DNA of 64,000 bases from assembly GCF_032854445.1 (NCBI RefSeq), contig NC_088307.1, positions 21,218,017 to 21,282,016 on the forward strand, in the 5' to 3' direction. The stretch comes from Liolophura sinensis. Lineage: Eukaryota > Mollusca > Polyplacophora > Chitonida > Chitonidae. The notes beneath the pieces were generated by a model. The model saw nothing but the letters and a program-made list of their open reading frames with translations. It made no database searches and had not been told where the DNA came from. A program made the position numbers and the translations under genes. The first letter of the stretch is position 1. Each line of letters begins with the position of its first letter. Shown piece by piece: positions 23,924 through 35,534 of this stretch.

Positions 23924-24234
23924 CGAGAGAGTGAGTGCTTGGTCTTTAACCGTAGAGTGCATGTAATGTGCCTCTTGTTGCAGGACGGATTTCCACTGCT
24001 CTTTATCTAGGGCTGCTTCACTGAGACGCCTTACCGAGGGCAAGTAAGTCGCCCCGCCCGAGCCATCATACTGATACGGGTCAACCAGTCGTTACACTAT
24101 CCCTTTCATGCTGAACGCAAAGCGAGGAAGTTACAACTTCCACGTTTAAGGTTTTAGGTGTGACTCGACCCAGGATTGATCCTGGATCTACCGCTCCCGA
24201 AGCGGACGCTCTACCAGTTGTGCTATCGGGGCCG
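23924..24234 (-). repeat. SINE-B, full-length copy with target-site duplication
   Basis: Complete element: tail side gagagagtgagtgcttggt, body, and a tRNA(Pro)-like head ending at the CCGG near 24234. It is flanked by a perfect 17-bp direct repeat gttaagatgcatttgag at 23907-23923 and 24235-24251, which fixes the insertion boundaries and shows a fairly recent LINE-mediated insertion. This is the best reference copy in the window. Confidence 0.9.
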
Positions 24235-24410
24235 GTTAAGATGCATTTGAGGGCTGTGTTTTACTTACTCTGACAAGTTTCTACATACATCCATAAATAA
24301 GTGTAACATACATTTAACACAAAACTGTTCCAGTAAATTTGAAAGAAATCCGTATAAAATAGGGTTTATTCCGGAAATCTAAGCGTCAAATCCGATCTTT
24401 GTATACATGT

Positions 24411-25075
24411 GCACTAAAATATTAATTTGTTAAATTTAACACAAAGTCTGTTGTTTGAATGATGCTAGAATGTGTTCTATTATTATAAGGTAACATTGTG
24501 TAATATTCAACATAATATCCTGTAAGTCTAATAGAATCGTTATGTTGAATTAATACAGCATGTGTGTTATATTGAACAGAATAATCTGTTGTCTGAATGG
24601 TGCTAGAGTGTATTCTGTTATTTATCACAAGATTGTGTAATATTCAACATAATATCCTGTAAGTCTAATAGAATCGTTTTGTTGAATTAATACAACATGT
24701 GTGTTATATTTAGCAGAATAATCTGTTGTCTGAATGGTGCTAGAGTGTATTCTGTTATTTATCACAAGATTGTGTAATATTCAACATAATATCCTGTAAG
24801 TCTAATAGAATCGTTATGTTGAATTAATACAACATGTGTGTTATATTTAACAGAATAGTCTGTTGTCTGAATGGTGCTAGAGTGTATTCTGTTATTTATC
24901 ACAACATTGTGTAATATTCAACATAATATCCTGTTAGCCTAATACAATTGTTATGTTGAATTAATAGGCTGTGGGTGTTATATTAAATAGAATAATCTGC
25001 TGCAATAGCAGAATGCAACCTAACATCACTTAAGTAGCAGACTTTCTGTTAACTTTAACAGATTATTTTTGAGAG
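24411..25075. mobile_element. MITE with internally amplified 137-bp tandem repeat
   Basis: Outer ends (ttgttaaatttaacacaaag at left; ctttctgttaactttaacag at right) are inverted relative to each other and related to the ends of the 26111-26378 element. Inside are about four head-to-tail units of 137-138 bp, anchored by ctgttgtctgaatggtgcta at about 24453, 24591, 24728 and 24865. No open frame of note. Some bivalve 'pearl'-type elements have a similar plan (conserved ends around tandem core units), but I have not shown homology. Confidence 0.75.
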
Positions 25076-25404
25076 TACAGTATTCCACTCACAAGCCATG
25101 AAGTGGGTAGCGTTCCATATCAATAAGGGCAAAATAAAGATATATTTTTTAGACATTGTGTTGCCAGTTTTATTAAATTTATGTTGTTTTATTGGTTAAC
25201 GGTTTGAACTGTGATTTGGACACTTCGCTTATCATTGCAATAACTTTATATTTACAACGTAACATACACATTCTATTTACCTTTCACTTTGGGTGCAAAG
25301 CTGAAAGTGTATATGTGTCAAATATTTAACACAAAAATTATGATTTGTACGATTTATGAACAACGCTATATTTTAGTAATGCTATGCTGGCTTGTTATTC
25401 AGTT

Positions 25405-25510
25405 GTAAGTGGGGAGGCCTGCCAACAGCCTGCGTTTCGTGGGTTCCCCCTTCCTCCCGGACTCTGCACGGTTTCCTCCCACTATAATGTTGGTCGCCGT
25501 CGTATAAACT
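25405..25510 (+). repeat. SINE-A fragment
   Basis: Middle-to-3' part of the SINE-A body: ggcctgccaacagcctgcg, cacggtttcctcccactata, tggtcgccgtcgtataa. It lacks the tRNA-like head. Confidence 0.7.
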
Positions 25511-26110
25511 TTTGTTGTGCACGACGTATAACACATGTGAAATAAATACATCAAATATTTTAGTAATACTACTGTATGCTATGCGAACAAAGATATATGT
25601 AAGAACTATAATACATGTGAACAGAGCTGTAGGTAAACTGCAAAGACGGCGTTTAAAGGCTAAACGCAAATCTAAGCGCATATTTTGTCCGTTATTTTTT
25701 ACGGGTTATATCTTTAATACGCTGTACTCTTCAAACATGTTTAGTATTTTAACGTATTCCTAAACACACGTCTTGACTCTCCCTTGGCGAAACATGCTTA
25801 ACGTCTAAGCATATCTAAGGAAACCAGTATATCTAAGAATGACTATTAGTAATGCTCAAGTAAGATACTAGTATGTGGACAATGCATATGTAATGTCACG
25901 TGTACATGTAGTTAGATATGTGGGCAACACTGTTTACGTAAGTAATGTTAGTAAGACACGTGAACACTGATTTGTGTAAGCAACACCAGTAACCTAAGTG
26001 ATCAATGACATCGAGTTCTAGGTATTTATGCCTAGATTTGAGAGGTAACAGGATTGATTAGCTTATAATAAATATCTTCACTATAAAAAATGCTCATGTG
26101 ACTAAAACAT

Positions 26111-26378
26111 GCTCTCAAAAACTTATTCTGCTGAATTTAACAGAAAGTCTGTTATCTGAGTTATGCTAGAATGTAATCTGTTATTGCAGCAGATTGTTCT
26201 GTTAAGTATAACACACATATTGTATTACTTCAACATAGGTATTGTATTTAGGCTTATAGGATATTATGTTGTTTGTGACACAATGTTGTGTTATAATAAT
26301 AACACAATGATAGAATACATTCTAGCATCACTCAGAAAACAGACTTTCTGTTAAATTTAACACATTAATTTTTTGAGC
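26111..26378. mobile_element. MITE foldback, 268 bp, basic form of the 24.4-kb element
   Basis: Nearly palindromic: the left arm (ctgaatttaacagaaagtct, then gatgctagaatgta-tct) is repeated in inverse at the right (agatacattctagcatca in reversed arm, then agactttctgttaaatttaa). Terminal inverted repeats extend about 60 bp or more. No coding capacity. Confidence 0.8.
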
Positions 26379-27099
26379 GTGTACGCATTTACCCGTGACC
26401 GACAGTGACGTACATATCTGGAACATTCTGAGGAGACGCAAGAAATAGCGTCATAAGTTGTTGTTTTTATGCAAAACGTTTTCTCTCTTGAAATGGAAAA
26501 AAATGCTGACATGCATTTTTGAAATTTGTTATAGGCCTGCTACAGAAAGTACTGCTAGCTAACCACAAGATGACGGCAATCTAGGAAATGATCAACATCC
26601 CATTCACTTGACCTTCTTTTGTTGCTGTCGCGTGAATTACTGTACGCCAGTCATGTATCAAGGGCACACACGCTCCACATTTAAACGAAGGACACAAAAC
26701 CCGCAAGACCGGAAGCCCAGGATGTTATCTGTGTCAGGAAACCGGAAGCAGCTATAGCGAGCGAGGTACTTGGGAAGAGTCGGACTGACTAGCGGTGTCT
26801 GTTTTGTGGTGTACCTTTATGACATCCGCAGTTCGGTGTGTTTGGGTATTTTTTTTTTGTTCTTTTTACAATTTTGCGTAGGCCCTCCCGTACCTATTCA
26901 GTACACTGTTTTACAGCCTATAAAGCTGACCGGCATCATATGTGAAATCATATCATATAGACAACATTAAAATCAAAAAATTAAAGAGGTCATGCGGGAA
27001 GATTTTGGCCAAACATCCAATACCACATATCTAATCGATTTCATGCTGTTATGTTAGAATAATTTTTCTTTCCGGTATATAGCCTCTTAGAAGAAATGG

Positions 27100-27345
27100 A
27101 ACATAGGTAAAGTTTTAATGCCAGAAATAGTGTTGAATGAAATTTGAATGCCACAAATAGCCTAGGGTGAAATTTGAATACCACAAATACTGTTAGGCGA
27201 AATTTGAATATCACTAATAGTGTTGAGTGAAGTTTGAATTCCACGAATAATTTTTGGGTGAAATTTGAATATCACAAATTTTGTTGGGTGAAGTTTCCTT
27301 GTTATAAATACTTTTGGGTGAAGTTTGAATACCAGAAATATTGTT
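27100..27345. repeat. about 36-bp minisatellite, about 7 degenerate copies
   Basis: Unit: gggtgaaatttgaata, ccacaaatactgtt. Minus-strand frames through it (I-x-F-K-F-H-P repeats) are products of the repeat. Confidence 0.8.
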
Positions 27346-29244
27346 GCCACCTTCAAGTCGTATTCTGATAGACTAGGTCAGTGTGTGTATTCAAATAACA
27401 AAGCAATCTGAACCAACTTGGCTGGATATGTAGAAATATCCAGCTAAGTTTATTCAGATTGATAACAAAGGTGTGTTGTATTCTGATAGGCTTCCTTGTT
27501 TGTGTTCATATGTTCAGGTGCGTCATATTCTGATAGGCCAGGTGTGTGTATTAAAAAAACAAAGATGCGAATGGAAAACTGTGCTCTGCGCGTGCTATCA
27601 AAGTAAGATATTGTTCATTATATTATATAAAATTATGTAAAATTTATATATTTAAAAGCTAAATGTACTACACAAGATACATTTCAATAATGTGTTTTCA
27701 TTTTCAGAAAAAAATAAACTAGCAACTAAAAAGAATAGCCGGAAAAGCAAACTGGTGGACATGTATAGACCGGATGTTATGACCTGAAACCACGAGGTGA
27801 CATGCGTGGAGGTAGGTCATTAACAGGGCTAACGGGACCTGTAAGGCTGTCTCTCTAGGAATTGCATGGGATTGCTTTTCTAGGAAAGCCAAGAATAAAC
27901 TGAAAGGGAGTGGAAATCCGTGTAATGAAATTAGCTTTTAATGACGACTTCGAAGTCTGAAGTGTAACTTGATCTTTCTATACAATCTTTCCTATGAAAT
28001 ATCTACGCGGAAAATATTTATTGACATAAATTATATATTTATATGTAGGTAACAACTTTTATAATATACATATATTTGTAAATACTGTCCAACTTATACA
28101 GCGAATTTAAATATATATAAACAAAAACTTTTTATATATCCTACTGATATCCGATTTATGTTTTAAATTATACAATACTTTAAATTTTAAGCTTCATTTT
28201 GTTTAATACTTTTTCCGCGACAGGCAAGTCCATCAATATGACATTGCTATGCACAAAATTACATAAAGATATATAAAATCAGAGATTCAACGTAGATACT
28301 GTTTTTTATCGCGACAAATAGCGTGATTTCAGTACATAACACATTCAGTAAATCTCTTGACATACATGTAAGTTACTTCAGAAGAAGATAAACACAGTCG
28401 CGGCCTCTTAGGCCCTAATAGCATATCGGTTTAAGGAATAACCCGTGTCATTGTGTAGAAAACTCTATGACAAAAACGAATTATTTTTAAACACAATGTG
28501 TAACGACCGGCTAACTCCATATCGTTTTAATGATAATCCCCTTAACTGCATAGCTGGGGATCGGCTAGTGTGACCCGCCCGCTTGTTTGAATTCATTGCT
28601 TTGAGCATCGAGGTTTCTTGCTAAGATCAGATGGTGACAAAGATATTGTGGGGCGAAATGCCGATTTCATAAGTTTATAGAACAACAGGGCAAAGAAACT
28701 ATCATATATGGAGGTTAGGCACATTCTTATTACTTTTCCATAAACATGTCTTACCTAAAAGCTAAATTTTTAATTATTCATTCTAAAATCTTATTTAAGG
28801 CCTACCTCAACTGGCTTAAATTCGGATTGTTTTAACCTTCAGTACTCTAGTCACGTGACTAAAAATGTGCTGATGATTGGCTCAGGGCAGCTATGACATT
28901 ACTTCAAAACTATGGACAAACAATAAGGGATTCCCTCGAATCAGGTGATAAAAGCCCAACTGAACCTCTGGTCATGACAAAACGCTGCAACTCGGCACTA
29001 GCTCAGATCAACAGATAAGCCCGATAGCACGCTGGCGGTCGCTCACCGGACACACCTCGTGGCTTGAAAAACCCACAATGAAACCGTTACGTAATAAAGA
29101 GTAATAAAGTCCCAAAAGTAGAAAATAAAACCAACAAACCCTTCATCAATTGATAATGCTGTTGCTTCGAGTATAAAACAACTACTATTGCAAGTTAGTA
29201 CATTATTTCCTTGTGACAGCTGCCATTCGTATGTACGCAAGAAA
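27346..29244. other. no gene recognised; E-box palindrome at 28850
   Basis: Mostly A-T-rich noncoding sequence. At 27360-27540 there are three loose repeats of ttctgatagrcyaggt. At 28850-28859 lies a perfect GTCACGTGAC palindrome with a CCAAT box (ATTGG, 28876-28880) nearby. I see no linked gene. Confidence 0.4.
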
Positions 29245-29520
29245 ATGTCAAATCGATAAGACTACACGCTCGCCAAGAAGGCGAAGGACATAGGCGAGAC
29301 TGAACAGGGAAAGTCTCAGATAGCGGTAGATAAGGTTTTTGGCATTTCCCAGTCACAAGTATCCAGGTTATGTAAAAACAAAGGCGACGCCTTGCGCCAA
29401 TCTCTAAAGAATGAAGAACAGGAGGTGGAGATTTGTCAGGCGGTCAGTAGACATGCGGCTGAAGAGGACAGCGAACCAATGTATGACAAAGAGTGTGATT
29501 TTTCCCCGCTACCAACTTAA
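29245..29520 (+). pseudogene. pogo/Tigger-like transposase N-terminal HTH relic
   Basis: One frame from ATG 29245 to TAA 29518 (92 codons) is broken by a stop at codon 5. It encodes a helix-turn-helix like the CENP-B/pogo DNA-binding region: Y-T-L-A-K-K-A-K-D-I, then E-Q-G-K-S, then the recognition helix part F-G-I-S-Q-S-Q-V-S-R-L. The second HTH and DDE catalytic core are absent. Instead the frame runs into an acidic tail (E-E-D-S-E-P-M-Y) and a stop. This looks like an internally deleted, dead copy. Terminal inverted repeats were not found. Class assignment comes from motif recognition only. Confidence 0.65.
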
Positions 29521-30300
29521 GTGGAAGCCCTGAAATCCGTTGTTTATATGCGAAAATTTGTCAAGAGTTTTAGTGGTTTTTGTGAGATGGAAAAAAAAAC
29601 TTTTTAGCGGGACAAACCGGGAAAATGTGGCACAGCTTTCACATACAGATATCTTTTTAAACTATGCTAATTGAATTCAGAAAGTGTTGCCTGTCCAATA
29701 AAAAAAGAAATGAAACACAAAGGTTGGGGTTGTTCTAGTTTTACTGACTTTTCTAGTTCACCCGGCAACTTCACACACATTTGCCGATCTAGGGCAAAAG
29801 CCCATACATATATTGGTGAACTCGATCGGTTAATTTCAACCTAGTTTCTTCTTCTTTTTTTTTTGCGCTTAGCCTACGCAATACAGCGGATCCTGCTGTT
29901 CAGATAAATCGGCCAGGCTCTTTGTATGTGATTCCCCATAAAGCTACTCCCACTTCACAATGATTGGCGCGCACAGTCACAGCAATTTATGAAATAAAGG
30001 GTAGTTTTACAGGTTCAAATTACTTCCATTGTTGACTGCTCGAGAACGAGAGGCCACTGGAGCGCTCGCATTCGCTCAGTGTGACAACAATTTTGGACAA
30101 ATGTCCAGAATACTCTCACAGTCCAAAACGGACAATAATTTTTGTCGAAAATGAATGAAACTCGCACTTACCCCGCAACTCGCCATATTGAAACTCTGTA
30201 CCAAGATTCGTTTGAAGAAAGACCAAAAAAAGACTGGTTCCTGACTGACTGACGGGTTGCAAACCGATTATCCTTTCCGGCACCGATAGGTATGAAATCT
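29521..30300. other. no gene recognised
   Basis: A-T-rich sequence with homopolymer runs. No ORF, repeat family or RNA gene that I can support. Confidence 0.4.
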
Positions 30301-30316
30301 AGATTAGGCTTTCACC

Positions 30317-30775
30317 GTACCATCGATCCACGATGACACGATGGCATGAAACGATGGTACGACGGCCCAATGGTATGAAGCGACGGCACGATCGCACAAG
30401 GCGATGACCCGGTGCTAGCATCGTACCATCGCTTCGTGCCTTCACTTCATATCATCGGGCTATCGGCCTTAAGACAATTAAACGACGTGGTGCATTATGG
30501 TATATACATTTTATTACTACTTAACGTTTCCTGTCTGTACTCGCTTAAGGATGAACGCATATGGGATTGAATATGGGTACGTATTTTGATTTATATTTGG
30601 TAGCGAGATAAGGCACTGCTCTGGTTACGAGAGTATTCTTGGGAAATGCAAAGCGATGACACGATGGCACGAAGCGATGGCACGATGCTAACCTTCGCAT
30701 CAGCTTGTCATCGCTTGGTACCGTCACTGGGCGATGGAAAGATAGTACGATGGAACGATGAATGTTGGAACGATG
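30317..30775. repeat. degenerate cgatggcacgaag repeat with inverted arms
   Basis: Clusters of a 10-13-bp motif (acgatggcacgaagcgatgg) at 30317-30450 and 30645-30775. tagcatcgtaccatcgcttc (from about 30416) and gaagcgatggcacgatgcta (from about 30669) are near-inverse copies about 230 bp apart, so the block can fold back. Confidence 0.65.
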
Positions 30776-30884
30776 ATGGCCCTATCCGGCTTCCCTAGTT
30801 AGGAGACTAATACATAAAATCAGTTGTGCACGGCAATGTATATTTTAACATTAGACGGTCTAAGCCCAGCAATATAAATATCTC

Positions 30885-31205
30885 TGTGGATCGAGACGTA
30901 TATCCCAGTGAGTCAGGTGTCGGGTTCAATCCCAGGCTTGGACGGAATTTATAGAGTTGTCCGTTCAAATTGTTCATCAGGTCTATTGCACAGTAGTCCT
31001 ATATCGTTACTGTCATTGGCGACCACTTGTCTTCCGTCAGTATGGCATTCAAGACTGTGCTTTACATGTGGAAAGGCTTGTCATTAACCGCTGGGAATCC
31101 AATTTCCTCTTCCCACAGAACTGCCCGCCTTCATATAAGTGAAAAAGTGTTCAGTAAGGTGTGTAACAACACTCAATTAAATAAATAAATAAATAAATAA
31201 ATAAT
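30885..31205 (+). repeat. third SINE-like element (SINE-C), with A-T tail
   Basis: Contains a B-box-like gtgtcgggttcaatcccagg and ends in caattaaataaataaataaa. A related B-box block (gtgtgggttcgacccaggcc) occurs near 60897. Probably another tRNA-derived SINE. The A-box half is unclear. Confidence 0.5.
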
Positions 31206-31239
31206 GTCTGTAACATGCTTTGCATAGTTGCTGTTCGTA

Positions 31240-31345
31240 AGGTCGTGGTCATGGATTGCCTCCCACCATAATGCTGGCCGTAGTCGTATCAATGAAACAT
31301 TCTTGATAACGGCGTAAAACACCAATCAAATAAATAAATAAATAA
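31240..31345 (+). repeat. SINE-A, 5'-truncated copy
   Basis: The 3' half only: cctcccaccataatgctggc, aacggcgtaaaacaccaatc, then an (AAAT)n tail (aaataaataaataaataag). Confidence 0.85.
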
Positions 31346-32029
31346 GTAAATCTGCGGCGGATATATTTGACTATCCTATACTTGTATACTTATAAAGGCC
31401 CTGGACATCAGTAAAATGGGATTAAGTATTTAACGTATACAAGTGCAGTAATTTTTACCCACTGAATTTACTGCGTATGCACCGTTGATCAACATTAGTC
31501 GCCAAATTGTTTCACGTATGCTATTCTAGATGTCTGCTTAACTGTAATTACATGTATATAGCATTGCTGCATATTTCACCTAATTCTGCTTCATAAACCA
31601 CGGTGCTAGCGGCTGGAAAAATGAACTGAACTAACTATGGGCTTGATTTCACGGTTAGTCTCTTCTTGCTCTAGTTTTTTTTATTAATGTTTGTTTGTTT
31701 ATACAGCTCTTATATAATTGCTTTCAGCATCATGTTGGTCATTTCTCCACAGTATGCCTTTGTGGTAAGCTGGTCACAGTAGGGAATACCCGCTCGAAAT
31801 ATACAATATACGCTGAAGACAACAGACAACGTACATCCAGTTCACACACAGTAGACACAGACCACACACCTAACAATACGACCCTGTTTTGCCATCCCCT
31901 CATGGATCAAGCAGGGGAAATACTGTCGTATCCTAGGCATACGGCCTCACCCAACTGGGGTATGAAACAAGGCGGACACCTATAAACACTCGGCCATCGA
32001 AACGCGATGAAGTTATAATTAAGTGAAAA

Positions 32030-32100
32030 ATTGAAAGCGAAAAAATTGAAAGTGAAAAAAATTGAAAGTGAAAAAATTGAAAGTGAAAAAATTGAAAGGC
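32030..32100. repeat. 17-bp minisatellite
   Basis: Four to five copies of gtgaaaaaattgaaa with small length changes. Confidence 0.8.
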
Positions 32101-32174
32101 GCTGTGAATATTGAGTAAACTCTTTATTAAAAGCGAAGAAAGTGTGTTTAAAGGAGAAGAAAACATAAAACTGA

Positions 32175-32660
32175 TGCCAAAATCAGATCAAAGAGCGTCA
32201 AAACTTATTTGCAAATATGATCTTGAATATTGTTTTGGATTATTTTTCAAGAGAAAAGAGTATTTGGGGCAACTTTTGGTATTTGTCGTTGTTGCATAAT
32301 AATGTTGAAAATAAGGATGTAATGCTTGACTAATAATTTATTTAAATATACATTTGTTGTTTTTTAAACATATACAATAAGCCTAAATTATGATAATATT
32401 TATAAACATATTAAAAATATAAATGCGATCCAAATTGAGGTTTAATACATTTATTAGCTGAAAAGAACAAATTCTAGTTCAAAAATATCTAATAAACGTG
32501 AGTTACATCCTCATTTATGACATTATTAAACAAAGACTATAAATACCAAAAGGTGGTCACAAATACCCACCATACAAAAATTTTTTTCAAGTGTATTTTT
32601 CTCCTTAAGGAACAATCGGTAAAAACATTGAAAGCCCCATTTAGGAATATCTTTTGGCAC
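32175..32660 (+). repeat. dispersed repeat, partner of 63349-63850
   Basis: Shares an ordered series of motifs with 63349-63850: agatcaaagagcgt-aaaact, tatttgcaaatatg-tctt, ttcaagagaaaa, taccaaaaggtggtc, and ttggcactctt/gtggcgctctttc-tctgaa. About 500 bp in the same orientation. No ORF survives, so it is a repeat of unknown class. Confidence 0.7.
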
Positions 32661-32946
32661 TCTTCCATCTGAACTTTATGTCATTTCTATGTTTCCTCTG
32701 TTCCCTTTAATTTAACCTGACCTTGCACTGATAGACGGCAAGTAACACCAAGGGAGACTACCACAAGTTCTAATGCGTAATCGGTAAAAACATTGAAAGC
32801 CACATTTAGGAATATCTTTTGGCACTCTTTCGTCTGAACTTTATGTCATTTTTGTTCCCTCTGCTTTCGTTGATTTAACCTGACCTTGCACTGATAGACA
32901 GCAAGTAACACCAAGGGAGACTACCACAAGTTCTAATGCGTTTAAC
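32611..32946 (+). repeat. tandem duplication of about 165 bp
   Basis: gtaaaaacattgaaagcc through accacaagttctaatgcg occurs at 32611-32776 and again at 32783-32941 with a few indels. It lies at the 3' end of the 32175 repeat. Confidence 0.85.
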
Positions 32947-33090
32947 GTCAAACGCCAGAGTAGCCTCCCATTTAAAAAAAAAAAAAAGCATCCGCTACAA
33001 CAGGGGATTTTCTCGTCTGGTTCGCTGATGTATCCTGTGTACCTTGAAGCGATTAGCGCCATCTAATGTTAGGAGCAGAAAACCAGCCAA

Positions 33091-33452
33091 GGGAGTTTCG
33101 AGTTGGAACTGTTTTATCTGTAAAGGCAGAAAAAGCCCAACTTTGTCATGTGACCTGTCAAAAATGATTGTCAAGTACCTTTGATGGCATTTACTATAAC
33201 ATAGGCCTAGTTGTCTGAAAAAAAAACTTCATATAGAGTAATTTAGACTAAACGAATTAAGGTGAAAATTGAGAAGCTGAACATTTGTGAAGATGTTCCT
33301 AAAGGAAAACAGGTGCCATTTTGCTGCTGGAGTAGGTTGATACATGTGATCTGTAAATTAAGGTCAATAAACGTTGCCTAACATAAGTCACATGGCACAG
33401 TAGGACTGTTTTTACCTTTGACGACAAAAGAGTCCCAATTCGAAACTCTCCT
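33091..33452. mobile_element. MITE with about 60-bp terminal inverted repeats
   Basis: The left arm gggagtttcgagttggaact, then aaggcagaaaaagcccaact and tgtcatgtgac is mirrored by the right arm (gtcacatggcacagtaggac, then tcccaattcgaaactctcc). The same family is at 44250-44567 and 54470-55183. Noncoding. Confidence 0.8.
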
Positions 33453-33629
33453 ATTGGCTATTTCAACTTAATGTTTTCAAGGGTCCCTTTTTTCTGAGTT
33501 GCATGAAACACTGAAATGAATCTAAAACATAAGGAAATAAAGGTCCATTTTACTCATGAAATCAGCCGCTGGGTCATTCTGCGGGAACAAGTATGAGTAA
33601 ACCTATGTACTGGAAGCCTATATCCAGGT

Positions 33630-33795
33630 AACGAATCCTCAGTGGCCGTAACCGTAGGTGGAAAGGTCTCCCACTAGCCTGCTGATGGTGGTGGATTTCG
33701 CCCCGTTTCTTCCCACCATAATGCTGAAAGCCGTCGTATGAGTGAATTACTCTTGAGCACTACGTGAGACACCAAATCAAATAAATAAATAAATC
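33630..33795 (+). repeat. SINE-A, 5'-truncated diverged copy
   Basis: ggtctcccactagcctgctg, tcttcccaccataatgctga, then gagcactacgtgagacacca and an (AAAT)n tail. Confidence 0.75.
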
Positions 33796-34391
33796 AACCG
33801 CTGTAATGGAAACCGAATATTTTTATCAGTTACCTAAAATATTCGATTAAAAACCAAGATTTTGTAATCTGAAACAGTAATCCCAAGATTTTCTTCAAAA
33901 CATTTGTACAACAATTATTACACAGACTTACTTAAAGTCAAAGTTTTACGATGAAAATCTGAACTCAAGCAGCAGAATACATAGGCTCCTTCTAAAGATG
34001 CTATTCCACTAAAAAATAGAAACAGAAACCTAGTGTTATTTCTGTACAATTTACTGCTGCTGCAGGCCCAACTTTTATGCACCTTAATGTAGAAGTCTAA
34101 TTGGTTAAACAAAGCACATGTCTGTACATACTATAGGCGGTATTCCGTGCGCGGTATTGTATGTACTAAATGTTCAAACAGAGAATCCAGAGTAATTTCT
34201 GCAGTTTAGTGCCTATGTCCTCGTAAACTTCATACAGACGTAAATGTGTTAATTATTAAATAGAGCACTTATCTCACGCGAATATTGTCCTTGATGTGGA
34301 GAGGGAACATTTTATTTTTATCCGGTCTGAAGCTGAGAGCATTTCTAATGTGAGGGATACATCAGCTTACGTGTTTCGATAAGGGCCTATG

Positions 34392-34480
34392 CCAGGGCTC
34401 GATTCCACAAAGCCATTTCTGACGTAATTCAAAATATTGAATATGATTTCAGATCTTATTTTGGGACCCGAAACATTGAA
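34392..34480. mobile_element. one end of the 3077-type foldback element
   Basis: ccagggctcgattccacaaa followed by gccatttctgacgtaatt matches the left end of the element at 3077-3295. The other end is not clear. Confidence 0.55.
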
Positions 34481-35034
34481 ATTTTGACCAGCTCAATTAT
34501 GTTATTTTCAGGATATGGCGTTTTGTTTACTCCACAGTTCTATTTTGCACAGACGTTCAAAAACACTTTGACGTTCAGATATGTACTCTTATTCAACGAC
34601 TATTCGGAAGAACATCTACATGTACGTGTGTTAGACAAAAGAACCTTATTACATTCGATGGATATAACAAAGACGTCTAAACAGTGTTCTACTGTTGCTG
34701 TTGTATTGGAACGGTATACCTAATGCATGTATGGATTGTCACGGTTATATCGGTTTTTAAACTTATATGCGGATAACGCCGGGAATATTGACTTAGTCTT
34801 TCTAAAGCAGCGTTTGCACGGTGTGATTGAATGTTTAGATGGTACAATGCGAAATGCATGTCGTTTATTTATTTATTTGAGAAGGGATTTACGTTGCACT
34901 CAAAAACATTTAACTACTTAAAAGACTGCTTATTGTTGAAATGGGAGGCGAGGGTTTGGCGGGTGGGGGGGGTGGGGGGTGCGCACAGAGCCCGCGGACA
35001 TGCCACCACGACCATCGTCATGTTGCCGCGTTCT

Positions 35035-35350
35035 TGTGGAGAGAAGCCAGCATGAGCTGGATTTGAACTCACAGCGATCGCATTGGTGAGAGGCTCCTGG
35101 GTAATTGCGGTCTCGCTTAAAATCCGGGCGTTCAGATGCTTAGATGGTTCCCTGCAACTATAGGGCATTTGATCTATAAGGTCGCATACACAAACCCGCG
35201 TCGACGTACGTGGGAAGGTCTGCCAGCAACCTGCAGATGATCGTGGGTTTCCCTCGGGCTTTGCGCGGTTTCCTCCCACCGTAACGCTGGTCGAAATATT
35301 CTTGAGTACGAAGTAAAACCTCAATCAATCAAATAAATAAATAAATAAAC
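35035..35350. repeat. two partial SINE-A copies in opposite orientation
   Basis: 35035-35100 carries the head side on the minus strand (gccagcatgagctggatttg, cgcattggtgagaggctcct). 35195-35350 carries body and tail on the plus strand (gtgggaaggtctgccagcaa, tttcctcccaccgtaacgct, then an (AAAT)n tail). The upstream G-run tract (34960-34980) is gggtggggggggtgggg-like. Confidence 0.75.
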
Positions 35351-35389
35351 TAACCTAACTAACCTAATAAACTAACTACAGTAGTTTTT

Positions 35390-35534
35390 TAAGAGGTTTA
35401 CCTGGCGAAAATCGTTGGTTTGCGACGGGAATTTCCTGCAACCATAAACAGTGAAACTTCTTTATAGTGTAACGTTAAAACTCTCATACATGTAAATAAG
35501 TCAAGGAAATCCCGGCATTATGGAATCGTTGAGA
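35390..35534 (+). repeat. flank of the 28-bp array, repeated at 37070-37215
   Basis: Motifs gcgacgggaatttc, gaaacttctttatagtgt, catacatgtaaataagtcaa and ggcattatggaatcgt occur here and at 37070-37215 just before the second array. The flank plus array was duplicated as a unit, with about 1.68-kb spacing. Confidence 0.8.

Noticed and set aside
24411-25075. CRISPR-like spaced repeats
   Set aside because: Units are contiguous 137-bp tandem repeats with no unique spacers, in a eukaryotic genome.
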